Assembly: GCF_004614195.1 (NCBI RefSeq)
Contig: NZ_SPUM01000133.1
Location: 1-44,255 of the forward strand
DNA from: Massilia horti
GTDB lineage: Bacteria; Pseudomonadota; Gammaproteobacteria; Burkholderiales; Burkholderiaceae_D
Length of the DNA stretch: 44,255 nt
Reading direction: 5' to 3'
Both the position numbers and the translations under genes were made by a program. Within the stretch, counting starts at the first letter, position 1. Each line of letters opens with the position of its first letter. Of this stretch, positions 1 through 7,176 are shown in pieces. Below the pieces are notes generated by a model, which was not told the origin of the DNA, ran no database searches, and worked only from the letters and a program-made list of their open reading frames with translations.

Positions 1-54
1 CCAACGACCCTAGCATTATGAATGCTATGCTCTAACCAACTGAGCTATATCACC
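1..54 (-). tRNA. tRNA with CAU anticodon (Met type), cut by window edge
   Basis: The 54 bases are identical to bases 171-224 of the complete tRNA just upstream in transcription, so this is a second tandem copy. The 5' part is present: acceptor strand, D arm, anticodon arm with CAT and the start of the T arm. The 3' end lies beyond the window. Elongator Met is the default reading; a CAU tRNA-Ile (lysidine) cannot be excluded. Confidence 0.9.
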
Positions 55-147
55 AACGCTCGGCATTTCTACCGGAGCTGTAACTGAACAGTGCTGCTAA
101 AACAAAATGGCTCAGCTCTGCGAGCCAAGCCATCTGTCATTGAAACT

Positions 148-224
148 TGGTGGTGATAGTTGGACTTGAACCAACGACCCTAGCATTATGAATGCTATGC
201 TCTAACCAACTGAGCTATATCACC
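148..224 (-). tRNA. tRNA with CAU anticodon (probably elongator tRNA-Met)
   Basis: Read on the minus strand, a 77-nt cloverleaf is visible. The acceptor stem is GGTGATA/TATCACC, the D arm is GCTC/GAGC, the anticodon stem is TAGCA/TGCTA with loop TTCATAA (anticodon CAT), the T stem is GTTGG/CCAAC, the discriminator is A, and CCA is encoded at 148-150. It is the first of two identical tandem copies separated by 93 nt. The sequence does not look like initiator tRNA, whose first pair is mismatched. Elongator Met versus tRNA-Ile2 (CAU read as k2C) cannot be settled by eye, although duplication is common for Met. Confidence 0.92.
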
Positions 225-236
225 AGAACGGGTAGC

Positions 237-265
237 ATTATGCCGTTCGGCCTTTTGGGTGTCAA
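237..265 (-). promoter_or_regulatory. sigma70-type promoter of the tandem tRNA genes
   Basis: On the minus strand a perfect -35 TTGACA (265-260) is followed after exactly 17 bp by CATAAT (242-237). The expected start point, near 230, is about 6 nt before the mature tRNA 5' end at 224. This is the best-scoring promoter seen by eye in the window and fits a stable-RNA transcription unit. Confidence 0.75.
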
Positions 266-303
266 GGCTCGCCGCCTTCGCGGCGCGCTCTTTCGAGCCA
301 GTG

Positions 304-1263
304 TCATGTGTGCATTCCCTTCAGCTGCGCCAGGATTTCCGCGGGCGCATCCGGTCTCAGGCAGTCGATCACGATCCGGTCCGGCATCGAGCGCAGCCAG
401 GTCAGCTGGCGTTTGGCAAGCTGGCGCGTGGCGATAATGCCTGTTTCGCGCAGCGCCGCGCGGTCGATGCGGCCGTCCAGATACTCCCACGCCTGCCGGT
501 AACCCACGCAGCGCATGGAGGGCAGGTTGGGCGTGAGGTAACCGCGCTCGCGCAGCCGTGCCACTTCGGCTACCAGGCCTTGATCGTCGCGTTCGCCCAG
601 CATCTGCTCGAAGCGCAGCGCGATGCGGCCATGCAGCACCGCGCGGTCGGAAGGTTCGAGCGCGAACGAGATCAGTTCGAACGGCAGCTCAGGCTTGTCG
701 CGCCTGGCCAGCAGTTCCGACATCGGCTTGCCGGTCAGTTCGATGATCTCGAGCGCGCGGTTGATGCGCTGGGCGTCGTTCGGCGCCAGCCGCTCGGCCG
801 TCGCCGGGTCCAGCGCGCGCAGCCGCTCGTGCATGCCGGGCCAGCCGATGCGCGCCGCCTCGGCCTCGATTGAGGCGCGCACGTCCGGATCAGCGGTCGG
901 CAGGTCGTCCAGCCCATCGGTCAGGCCCTTAAAGTACATCATCGTGCCGCCAACCAGTAGCGGCAGCTTGCCGCGCGCGCTGATCTCGGCCACGAGCCGC
1001 AAGGTATCGTCGCGGAACTGCGCGACCGAATACGCCTCGGTCGGCTCGATGATGTCGATCAGGTGGTGCGGCGCGCTCGCCAGTTCGTCCAGGGTCGGCT
1101 TGGCGGTGCCGATGTCCATGCCGCGGTAGACCAGCGCCGAGTCGACCGAGATGATCTCGACCGGACGTTCGCGCGCGATCGCCAGCGCGGCTGCGGTCTT
1201 GCCCGAGGCCGTCGGCCCCATGATCGCGACCGCCAGCGGTTTGTTCGATGCTTGTGTTGTCAT
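304..1263 (-). CDS. miaA: tRNA dimethylallyltransferase MiaA
   Basis: Transfers a dimethylallyl group to the N6 of adenosine 37 in tRNAs that read UNN codons, the first step of ms2i6A formation in the cytoplasm. The 319-residue product has the nucleotide-binding loop GPTASGKT at residues 16-23, a DSALVYRGMDIGTAK substrate segment and VGGTMMY, all typical of MiaA; the length is normal. The start at 1263 is chosen because its ATG overlaps the mutL stop (ATGA), indicating translational coupling; a longer reading frame upstream lies inside mutL and lacks family similarity. mutL-miaA is a widely conserved gene pair. Confidence 0.96.
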   Translation of the reverse strand: MTTQASNKPLAVAIMGPTASGKTAAALAIARERPVEIISVDSALVYRGMDIGTAKPTLDELASAPHHLIDIIEPTEAYSVAQFRDDTLRLVAEISARGKLPLLVGGTMMYFKGLTDGLDDLPTADPDVRASIEAEAARIGWPGMHERLRALDPATAERLAPNDAQRINRALEIIELTGKPMSELLARRDKPELPFELISFALEPSDRAVLHGRIALRFEQMLGERDDQGLVAEVARLRERGYLTPNLPSMRCVGYRQAWEYLDGRIDRAALRETGIIATRQLAKRQLTWLRSMPDRIVIDCLRPDAPAEILAQLKGMHT

Positions 1264-3167
1264 TGGCCGCGCAGGAAAAGCTTGTCGAGCGCCGAGATTT
1301 CGAGCTGCACCCAGGTCGGGCGCCCGTGGTTGCATTGGTCGGCGCGCTCGGTTGATTCCATTTGCCGCAGCAGCGCGTTCATTTCGGGCACGGTGAGGAT
1401 GCGGTTGGCGCGCACGGCGGTGTGGCAGGCGAGGGTGCCGAGCAGTTCGTTGCGGCGCTCGATCAGTACGCGCGAGCCGCCGTATTCGCGCACATCGCGC
1501 AGCACGTCGCGCGCCAGCGTCTGTGCGTCGGCGTTCTTGAGCAGCGTCGGAACCGCGCGTACCGCGAGCGTGGTCGGCGACATCACGGCGATGTCGAAGC
1601 CGAGCTTCTTCAACGTCTCCTGGTTTTCATCGGCCGTGCCTACTTCGATCGCGTCGGCGAAGAAGGTCACCGGGATCAGGAGCGGCTGCACCTGCATGTC
1701 GCTGCCGTCGATCTGGGCGTCGAGCGCGTTCTTCAGTTGTTCGTACAGGATGCGCTCGTGCGCCGCGTGCATGTCGACCAGCACCAGGCCCTTGGTGTTC
1801 TGCGCCAGGATGTAGATGCCGTGCAGCTGGGCGAGCGCGAAGCCGAGCGGGAAGTCGTCGTTCGACATCGGCCGGATCGGCGCGGACAGCGGGGCGGCAG
1901 GCGCCGCGGCCACGCTGGCCATGTCAAGCTCGCTCGACTTGAAGAGGGCGCCATAGCGCTCCGTGCTTTGCGCCACGCCGAGGGCCGAGGTGGCCACGCC
2001 CGGCGCATCCCAGCGGCTGCCCGGCGGGAAAGGCGAGGGCGAGAACGTGGACGAAAGCTGCGCGCCGAACGAGGTTTGTTCGTGCGGGCGCGGCTGCCAG
2101 TTCGAACCCGAAGCCTTGACCTCGGCCGCGGTGATCGGCGCCGGCACACTGCCGTGCGCGGTGGCCGAGGTTTGCGCCAGCGCGCGCTGCACGGCGTGGA
2201 ATACGAACTGGTGCACCGCGCGGCTGTCGCGAAAGCGCACTTCGATCTTCGACGGGTGCACGTTCACGTCCACCAGCGCCGGGTCCAGGTCCAGCGACAG
2301 CGCGTACGACGGGAAGCGGTCGCCGTGCAGCACATCCTGATAGGCCGCGCGCACCGCGTGCAGCAGCAGCTTGTCGCGCACGAAGCGGCCGTTCACGTAG
2401 AAGAACTGGCCGTCGGCGCGGGCTTTGGATGCGGTCGGCAGGCCGATGAAGCCGTGCAGGTGGAGCGGGCCGGCCGCCTCGTCGATGGCAAGGCGCGCCT
2501 CGGCGAAGTCGGTGCCGAGAATCTGTGCGCTGCGCTTGGCCATGTCGCTCACGTTCCAGTGATCGATGGTGCGCCCGTTGTGCGACAGGCTGAACGAGAC
2601 GTCCGGCCGCGCCAGCGCGATGCGCCGCACGACTTCCGCGCAGTGGCCGTATTCAGTCTGTTCGGATTTGAGGAACTTGCGCCGTGCCGGCGTGTTGAAG
2701 TACAGGTCCTGCACGTCGATGGTGGTGCCGAACGCGCCGGAGGAGGGCGAGACGGTGCCGTGGTGGGAGCCGATGATCTGCCAGGCGTGCGGCGCGGAGG
2801 GCGTGCGCGAGGTGATGGAGACCGCGGCGACCGAGGCGATCGAGGCCAGCGCCTCGCCGCGAAAGCCGAGCGTTGCCACATTTTCCAGGTCGGTCAGGGA
2901 CGCGATCTTGGAGGTGGCGTGGCGCGCGAGCGCGAGCGGCATTTCGTCCGGCGCGATGCCGCGGCCGTTGTCGGTGATCGCTATGCGCTTGACGCCGCCT
3001 TCTTCGAGCCGCACTGTGATCTGCGTGGAGCCGGCGTCGAGCGCGTTTTCCAGCAGTTCCTTCACCACGGCCGATGGCCGTTCGACCACCTCGCCGGCGG
3101 CGATTTGGGAAATGAGCTGGTCAGGAAGCTGCTGGATCGGGCGATGGGTGGAGGCGGGGGCGTTCAT
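1260..3167 (-). CDS. mutL: DNA mismatch repair protein MutL
   Basis: Mismatch-repair matchmaker that couples MutS recognition to strand incision. The 635-residue product begins with the GHKL ATPase region: QIAAGEVVERPSAVVKELLEN with the catalytic Glu near residue 37, then DNGRGI and TLGFRGEAL. The C-terminal dimerisation domain carries DMHAAHERILYE near residue 464, a form of the DQHA(x)2E(x)4E metal-binding endonuclease motif, plus ACHTAVRA and CNHGRPTW. This suggests a nicking MutL of the kind found in bacteria without MutH; that consequence is inference. Start is MNAPAST at 3167. No Shine-Dalgarno is seen before it. The gene overlaps miaA by 4 nt. Confidence 0.97.
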   Translation of the reverse strand: MNAPASTHRPIQQLPDQLISQIAAGEVVERPSAVVKELLENALDAGSTQITVRLEEGGVKRIAITDNGRGIAPDEMPLALARHATSKIASLTDLENVATLGFRGEALASIASVAAVSITSRTPSAPHAWQIIGSHHGTVSPSSGAFGTTIDVQDLYFNTPARRKFLKSEQTEYGHCAEVVRRIALARPDVSFSLSHNGRTIDHWNVSDMAKRSAQILGTDFAEARLAIDEAAGPLHLHGFIGLPTASKARADGQFFYVNGRFVRDKLLLHAVRAAYQDVLHGDRFPSYALSLDLDPALVDVNVHPSKIEVRFRDSRAVHQFVFHAVQRALAQTSATAHGSVPAPITAAEVKASGSNWQPRPHEQTSFGAQLSSTFSPSPFPPGSRWDAPGVATSALGVAQSTERYGALFKSSELDMASVAAAPAAPLSAPIRPMSNDDFPLGFALAQLHGIYILAQNTKGLVLVDMHAAHERILYEQLKNALDAQIDGSDMQVQPLLIPVTFFADAIEVGTADENQETLKKLGFDIAVMSPTTLAVRAVPTLLKNADAQTLARDVLRDVREYGGSRVLIERRNELLGTLACHTAVRANRILTVPEMNALLRQMESTERADQCNHGRPTWVQLEISALDKLFLRGQ

Positions 3168-3174
3168 CCGGGGA

Positions 3175-3180
3175 ATTATA
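3175..3180 (-). promoter_or_regulatory. Candidate -10 box of mutL placed for a leaderless transcript
   Basis: TATAAT lies on the minus strand only 7 nt before the mutL ATG, so transcription would start at or next to the initiation codon. The intervening CCCCGG-type sequence is no ribosome-binding site. No good -35 hexamer is seen 16-18 bp upstream, which lowers confidence. Confidence 0.35.
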
Positions 3181-3245
3181 GCTCGACGCCAATTGGGCTG
3201 GAGCGTCCCGTCGGGTGTGCACCCTAACGGTCGTTGCACAGCCCC

Positions 3246-3350
3246 GTAGGGTGCGCACCAGTGCGCACGCGGTACGCTCGCATGCCGTTGGCTTCTGCAA
3301 TGGGCTAACGGAATTCAACCGTACCGCGTGCGCACAGGTACGCACCCTAC
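3246..3350. repeat. REP-like inverted pair, locus 1
   Basis: Left arm 3246-3274 begins GTAGGGTGCGCACC and right arm 3322-3350 ends with the same sequence inverted. The 47-bp spacer includes CCGTTGGCTTCTG. Each arm contains two 8-bp GTGCGCAC-type palindromes two bases apart; the right arm has one substitution (GTACGCAC). The locus lies between the 5' end of mutL and the 3' end of the cyclophilin gene. A degenerate fragment, GGGTGTGCACCCTAAC, lies at 3213-3228. Confidence 0.85.
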
Positions 3351-3374
3351 GATATTCTCCGGCCGAGTCAGCGG

Positions 3375-4307
3375 CTACTTTTGTTCCCGCACCGGAATCG
3401 GGGTGTTGCACAAATCGATATACCCGGCCGGTACCTTGGTCCACGGGCCGCCGCGGTTGCGCTGCGCCTCGACCACCGCCTGGTAGGTTGCGCTGTCGGT
3501 GCGCATCACCTCGAACTTCGACCGCTCGGCCTCGGGCACGTCGGCCGCCACCTTGACCGAACTGATCGGCACGTTCAGCTCCGGCTTGTCATAAAAGCCC
3601 ATCGGCCCGGCGCCGCGCGGCAGCGTCGACAACAACGGCATGCCCGAGATCACGCGGCCAACAACCGTGATGTTGCGGTCGAGGTGACGCGGTCCATGCC
3701 CGATCACCGCATACAGCGACGTGCCGCCGCCGCTGTCGGCATCGTTGTCGCGCCCCACGCCGACCATGCCGTAGCAGTGCGCGAGCCAGGCCTCGCCCTT
3801 CTTCGGGTCGTGCCCCACCGGAAAACCGTTCGAGTGCCCCGCCTGCGGCGCATAGCCGTCGTGGTCCGGCAGCCGGGTAAAGTTCTTGTCGTTCTTGATC
3901 GGCACGGTGAATTCGGCCTTGAGCGTGCGCTGGGCGTTCTTGATCTCCCGCGGTTTGCCATTTTCCTCATTCGGGTCGCCCCACTGCACCACCCAGTTGT
4001 CCTGCGAGCGGATGATGGCCAGGCCGTCAAAGTAGTGCTCGCGCACCAGCGCCTTGATGTTCTTGACGTGATTGGGCGCAAACGTGGGCGCCAGCTCGAT
4101 CACCACGCGGCCGGACGGAATGTCCATGTACAGCGTGTTTTCCGGGTCGAGCGGCCGCCAGTCCGACGGCTTGGACGCCTTGACAACGTCCGACACCGAC
4201 GGCTTGGCCGGCGGAGTCTTGTCGGCCGCATATGCATTTGCCGCCAGCAGCGCCAGCGCTGCCGATTTCAGTACAGCTTTCCGCCCGATTGCCTTAAAAG
4301 CACGCAT
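3375..4307 (-). CDS. Exported cyclophilin-type peptidyl-prolyl cis-trans isomerase
   Basis: Likely catalyses cis-trans isomerisation of proline peptide bonds in the periplasm. The 310-residue product starts with a signal peptide (MRAFKAIGRK, hydrophobic core, ANAYA near residue 27). The cyclophilin fold follows from about residue 60: YMDIPSGRVVIELAPTFAPNHVKNI, HYFDGLAIIRSQDNWVVQWGDP, and later YGMVGVGR, SLYAVIGHGPRHLDRNITVVGRVISGM. The active-site region is divergent from small cyclophilins such as PpiB, with long insertions, so isomerase activity is probable but not certain. The start is supported by AGGAGAGGAA directly upstream of ATG 4307. It stands alone on the minus strand inside the repeat-bounded block 3246-6368. 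Confidence 0.85.
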   Translation of the reverse strand: MRAFKAIGRKAVLKSAALALLAANAYAADKTPPAKPSVSDVVKASKPSDWRPLDPENTLYMDIPSGRVVIELAPTFAPNHVKNIKALVREHYFDGLAIIRSQDNWVVQWGDPNEENGKPREIKNAQRTLKAEFTVPIKNDKNFTRLPDHDGYAPQAGHSNGFPVGHDPKKGEAWLAHCYGMVGVGRDNDADSGGGTSLYAVIGHGPRHLDRNITVVGRVISGMPLLSTLPRGAGPMGFYDKPELNVPISSVKVAADVPEAERSKFEVMRTDSATYQAVVEAQRNRGGPWTKVPAGYIDLCNTPIPVREQK

Positions 4308-4482
4308 TTCCTCTCCTGTTGTCACGCGGTCGCCGCCGCTTGTTGTCCGCATTGTAATCCGTAACGTGATCACTTTGGAAACTTGCTTGACACGGCGAAA
4401 AAGAGTGTGCCGGAAGTTGCGCCAACAGTCATTTCTTGAGGCAGACTGATGGTATGATGCTGTGTTCCCTCTTAGGAAAATT

Positions 4483-5127
4483 ATGGATCTGATGCAATTC
4501 TTCGACATGATCCTTCATGTCGATACGACCCTGGGTACGCTGCTTGCCCAGTATGGCACTTATGTTTATGCAGTCCTGTTTGCAATCGTGTTCTGTGAGA
4601 CTGGACTGGTCGTACTGTTCTTCTTCCCCGGCGACACACTGCTCTTCATCGCGGGCGCCTTCTGCGCGACCGGCGAGATGAGCTATCCGTTGCTGATGGC
4701 GTTGCTGATTATTGCTGCCGTGACGGGCAACACCTTGAATTACTGGATAGGCGGGGCGATCGGGCATCGCGTGTTCACGCACGACTATCGCTGGATCAAC
4801 AAGGACGCGTTGCGCCGCACCCACGATTTCTTCGAAAAGCACGGCGGCAAGACCATCATCCTCGCCCGCTTTGTGCCGGTGGTACGCACCTTTGCGCCGT
4901 TCGTGGCCGGCGTGTCGGACATGACCTTTGCACGTTTTCAGTTGTTCAACGTGGCGGGCGCCGTGGCCTGGGTGGCCAGCCTGGTCACTGGTGGCTATTT
5001 CTTTGGCAACATCCCGGTCGTGCGCGATCACCTGACCACGATCGTGCTGGTCGGTGTCGGCGCCGCGATCATCCCGCTCGCGCTGGGCGGCTTGTACAAG
5101 TTCGGGCGCAGGGTGATCAGCCGCTAA
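4483..5127 (+). CDS. DedA-family membrane protein
   Basis: DedA/DUF106-related VTT proteins are inner-membrane proteins linked to lipid (undecaprenyl phosphate and phospholipid) flipping, membrane potential and drug or pH tolerance; the exact substrate here is unknown. The 214-residue product has several hydrophobic segments and the family hallmarks ETGLVVLFFFPGDTLLF, GNTLNYWIG, FFEKHGGKTIILARFVPVVRTFAPFVAGVSDM and the final TM region. Start 4483 is preferred over an upstream GTG because AGGAAAATT precedes it at correct spacing. A TATGAT box at 4453-4458 could be its -10. It is followed by a hairpin and then by the carbonic anhydrase on the same strand. Confidence 0.9.
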   Translation: MDLMQFFDMILHVDTTLGTLLAQYGTYVYAVLFAIVFCETGLVVLFFFPGDTLLFIAGAFCATGEMSYPLLMALLIIAAVTGNTLNYWIGGAIGHRVFTHDYRWINKDALRRTHDFFEKHGGKTIILARFVPVVRTFAPFVAGVSDMTFARFQLFNVAGAVAWVASLVTGGYFFGNIPVVRDHLTTIVLVGVGAAIIPLALGGLYKFGRRVISR

Positions 5128-5131
5128 GGCT

Positions 5132-5159
5132 GCGAATCTGGCCACGTGCCAGATTTCGC
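5132..5159 (+). terminator. Strong hairpin after dedA, terminator-like
   Basis: GCGAATCTGGC and GCCAGATTTCGC form an 11-bp stem with one bulged A and a 5-nt loop (CACGT), 4 nt after the dedA stop. No T-run follows, so it may act as an mRNA-stabilising or Rho-related element rather than a classical intrinsic terminator. Confidence 0.45.
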
Positions 5160-5200
5160 GCCGGGGCGGACTCAAGTTTCTGTCCCGGCGAGCCGATAAT

Positions 5201-5221
5201 CAGGAGTAAGCCACACTCCTG
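5201..5221 (+). promoter_or_regulatory. Hairpin that traps the Shine-Dalgarno of the carbonic anhydrase gene
   Basis: CAGGAGT (5201-5207) and ACTCCTG (5215-5221) pair perfectly around a 7-nt loop, ending 7 nt before ATG 5229. The only good Shine-Dalgarno (AGGAG) is in the left arm and would be sequestered; in linear form it is about 20 nt from the start, further than usual. Confidence 0.4.
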
Positions 5222-5228
5222 GAACCCA

Positions 5229-6245
5229 ATGCGTAACCTTTTCGCCCTGTTCGCCTGCAGCGCCGTCATCGTGACAGCCAGTGCGAGCGAGCCCATCACC
5301 AGAACCGCCATCGTGCCGTCGAAACCTGCGGGCACGCCGGCCGCCACGGCCAAGATCGCCGCGGCGTCGCCGGCTCCGGCGGCAATCCCTCAAAAGAAAG
5401 AAGAGGACGCCGAGGTCGATCTGTCCGAGAAGATCGCGGCGCGCCTGGCCGACCTGCGCGCCAAGCAGGCCGCACGCGCGGACGCCGCGGCCAGGGCCAA
5501 GAAGGTCGCCGACGCCAAGCGCCGCGAGGAAGAATTGGCCGCAATTGTCGCCGCCACCGCGCCCAGGCGTGGCACCCACTGGAGCTACGAGGGCGAGAGC
5601 GGGCCGGCCAACTGGTCGAAGATCAATTCGGACTGGGCAGCGTGCTCCACCGGCCGCCGCCAGTCGCCGATCGACATCCGCGACGGCATCAAGGTCGACC
5701 TCGAGCAGATCACTTTTGACTACCATCCGAGCTCGTTCAACGAAATCGACAATGGCCATACGATCCAGGTGAATGTCGGTGGCGGCAACTTCATCACGGT
5801 TGGGAACCAGACCTACGAGCTGCAGCAGTTCCACTTCCATCGGCCGTCGGAGGAGCGCATCAACGGCAAGGGCACCGAGATGGTCATGCACCTGGTGCAC
5901 AAGAGCGCGGAGGGCAGGCTGGCGGTGGTGGCGGTGCTGCTCGAGCGCGGCAAGCAGCATAACCTGATCCAGACGGTGTGGAACAACCTGCCGCTCGAGA
6001 AGAACGAGACGGTGTCGCCGTCGCTGGTGCTCGACCTGAAGGAGGCGCTGCCGGAGCGGCGCGAGTATTACACCTACATGGGCTCGCTCACCACGCCGCC
6101 CTGCACCGAGGGCGTGCTGTGGCTCGTGATGAAGCAGCCGATGCAGGCTTCGCCCGCGCAGATGGCGCTGTTCTCGCGGCTGTATCCGCTCAATGCGCGG
6201 CCAGTGCAGTCGGGATACGGGCGCATGATCAAGGAATCGAATTAA
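5229..6245 (+). CDS. Periplasmic alpha-type carbonic anhydrase with charged N-terminal extension
   Basis: Converts CO2 and water to bicarbonate. The 338-residue product has an N-terminal signal peptide (to about residue 20), a Pro/Ala linker, then a Lys/Glu/Ala-rich predicted coiled coil at about 57-112, and the alpha-CA domain from about 115 (HWSYEGESGPANW). The three zinc ligands are visible: H202 and H204 in QFHFHRPSEE and H221 in MHLVH. QSPIDI, SLTTPPCTEGVLW and a Cys pair (C139 with the TTPPC cysteine) are also typical. Usual bacterial alpha-CAs are about 240-250 residues, so the roughly 95-residue coiled-coil extension is additional. The gene ends just before a REP-like repeat and is convergent with the mutarotase gene. 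Confidence 0.94.
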   Translation: MRNLFALFACSAVIVTASASEPITRTAIVPSKPAGTPAATAKIAAASPAPAAIPQKKEEDAEVDLSEKIAARLADLRAKQAARADAAARAKKVADAKRREEELAAIVAATAPRRGTHWSYEGESGPANWSKINSDWAACSTGRRQSPIDIRDGIKVDLEQITFDYHPSSFNEIDNGHTIQVNVGGGNFITVGNQTYELQQFHFHRPSEERINGKGTEMVMHLVHKSAEGRLAVVAVLLERGKQHNLIQTVWNNLPLEKNETVSPSLVLDLKEALPERREYYTYMGSLTTPPCTEGVLWLVMKQPMQASPAQMALFSRLYPLNARPVQSGYGRMIKESN

Positions 6246-6264
6246 ACCAAGACGCCGGCATACC

Positions 6265-6368
6265 GTAGGGTGCGCACCTGTGCGCACGCGGTCATCGCAT
6301 GCTGGCTTGCGGCTGCCGCTTCACTACGCTGCGTTCGCGAACCGCGTGCGCACAGGTGCGCACCCTAC
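6265..6368. repeat. REP-like inverted pair, locus 2
   Basis: Left arm from 6265 (GTAGGGTGCGCACCTGTG) and right arm 6341-6368 are inverted. The spacer contains CGCATGCTGGCTTGCGGCT and GCGTTCGCGA, closely matching the inverted spacer of the locus at 20411-20514 and the partial locus at the window end. It lies between the convergent 3' ends of the carbonic anhydrase and mutarotase genes. Confidence 0.9.
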
Positions 6369-6373
6369 GGGTA

Positions 6374-7171
6374 TCACGCAGGGGTAACGCGGTACTCGCC
6401 GCGCCAGACAGCGCACGGGTCCAGCGTCGCCGGTCCCAGCCGCGCCGGCTCGATGCACACGAAGCGCCTGTACTCGTCGTCTCCCATGTCCGGAATCGCC
6501 GCCGCATCGGCAGCCCACGGATTCCATACCACCGCGTCGGTAAAGCCCTTCTGTTCGAGCTTGAGCTTGCCGGCGCCGCTCTCCAGGAACACCGTCCCCG
6601 CGATCCCTTCGTAGGGCTGGTCGTGCTTGCCCGTAAAAGTGAGCGCCGCCGGTTCCACACCAATGATGCGCACCGCTGCGATGTCGTCGACCAGATGGTA
6701 GGTGTGCAGCGCCGCCGCGAACGGGAACGCCTGCGCACCGTCGTTGCGCACTTCAAGCGACATGGCCAGCTCGCTGTCGCGCACCGCCACCCGCAGCGCG
6801 AGGGCGAAGGCATGCGGCCATGCGGCGGCCAGCTCTGGCGCCAGGTCCGACTGGTTCAGTTCAAACAGCGCAAACGCGGCGCCGTCTTCGATGCCGCTGG
6901 CGGTCATGCGCCAGTTGGAGACGCGCGCGAAGCCGTGTTTGATAAGGGGGCCGCGCTCGGCGAACTGCGGGAAGACCACCGGCACCCCGCCGCGGATCGC
7001 GGCGCTGCCGTCCAGCGCCGATTTGGCGCTCACGAACAGGCGCTCGTGTCCCTGGGCTCCCTTCCATGAGACCAGGTGGGCGCCGAACAGGGTGATGGTG
7101 GCTTGCGCGCCGTCCGGGGCGGATAGGCGCACGGCGGGCAGGTGTCCGTATTCGGTATTCGTGATTGTCAT
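6374..7171 (-). CDS. D-hexose-6-phosphate mutarotase (YeaD-like, aldose epimerase fold)
   Basis: Interconverts alpha and beta anomers of hexose 6-phosphates. The 265-residue length is usual. Family signatures visible: TITLFGAHLVSWKG near residue 25-40, IRGGVPVVFPQFAERG, KHGFARVSNW (the catalytic-region His), AALHTYHLVDDI, and the CIEPARL Glu near the C terminus. It starts 5 nt after the amiC stop, so it is the last gene of a tsaE-amiC-mutarotase operon; a weak GAAGAG precedes the ATG. Placement in a cell-wall/tRNA operon is probably only positional. Confidence 0.9.
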   Translation of the reverse strand: MTITNTEYGHLPAVRLSAPDGAQATITLFGAHLVSWKGAQGHERLFVSAKSALDGSAAIRGGVPVVFPQFAERGPLIKHGFARVSNWRMTASGIEDGAAFALFELNQSDLAPELAAAWPHAFALALRVAVRDSELAMSLEVRNDGAQAFPFAAALHTYHLVDDIAAVRIIGVEPAALTFTGKHDQPYEGIAGTVFLESGAGKLKLEQKGFTDAVVWNPWAADAAAIPDMGDDEYRRFVCIEPARLGPATLDPCAVWRGEYRVTPA

Positions 7172-7176
7172 GCTCT

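Noticed and set aside
1362..3227. Very long plus-strand frame antisense to mutL (621 residues)
   Set aside because: Composition is Arg/His/Val/Gly-rich, typical of the complement of a GC-rich gene; mutL on the minus strand is unambiguous.
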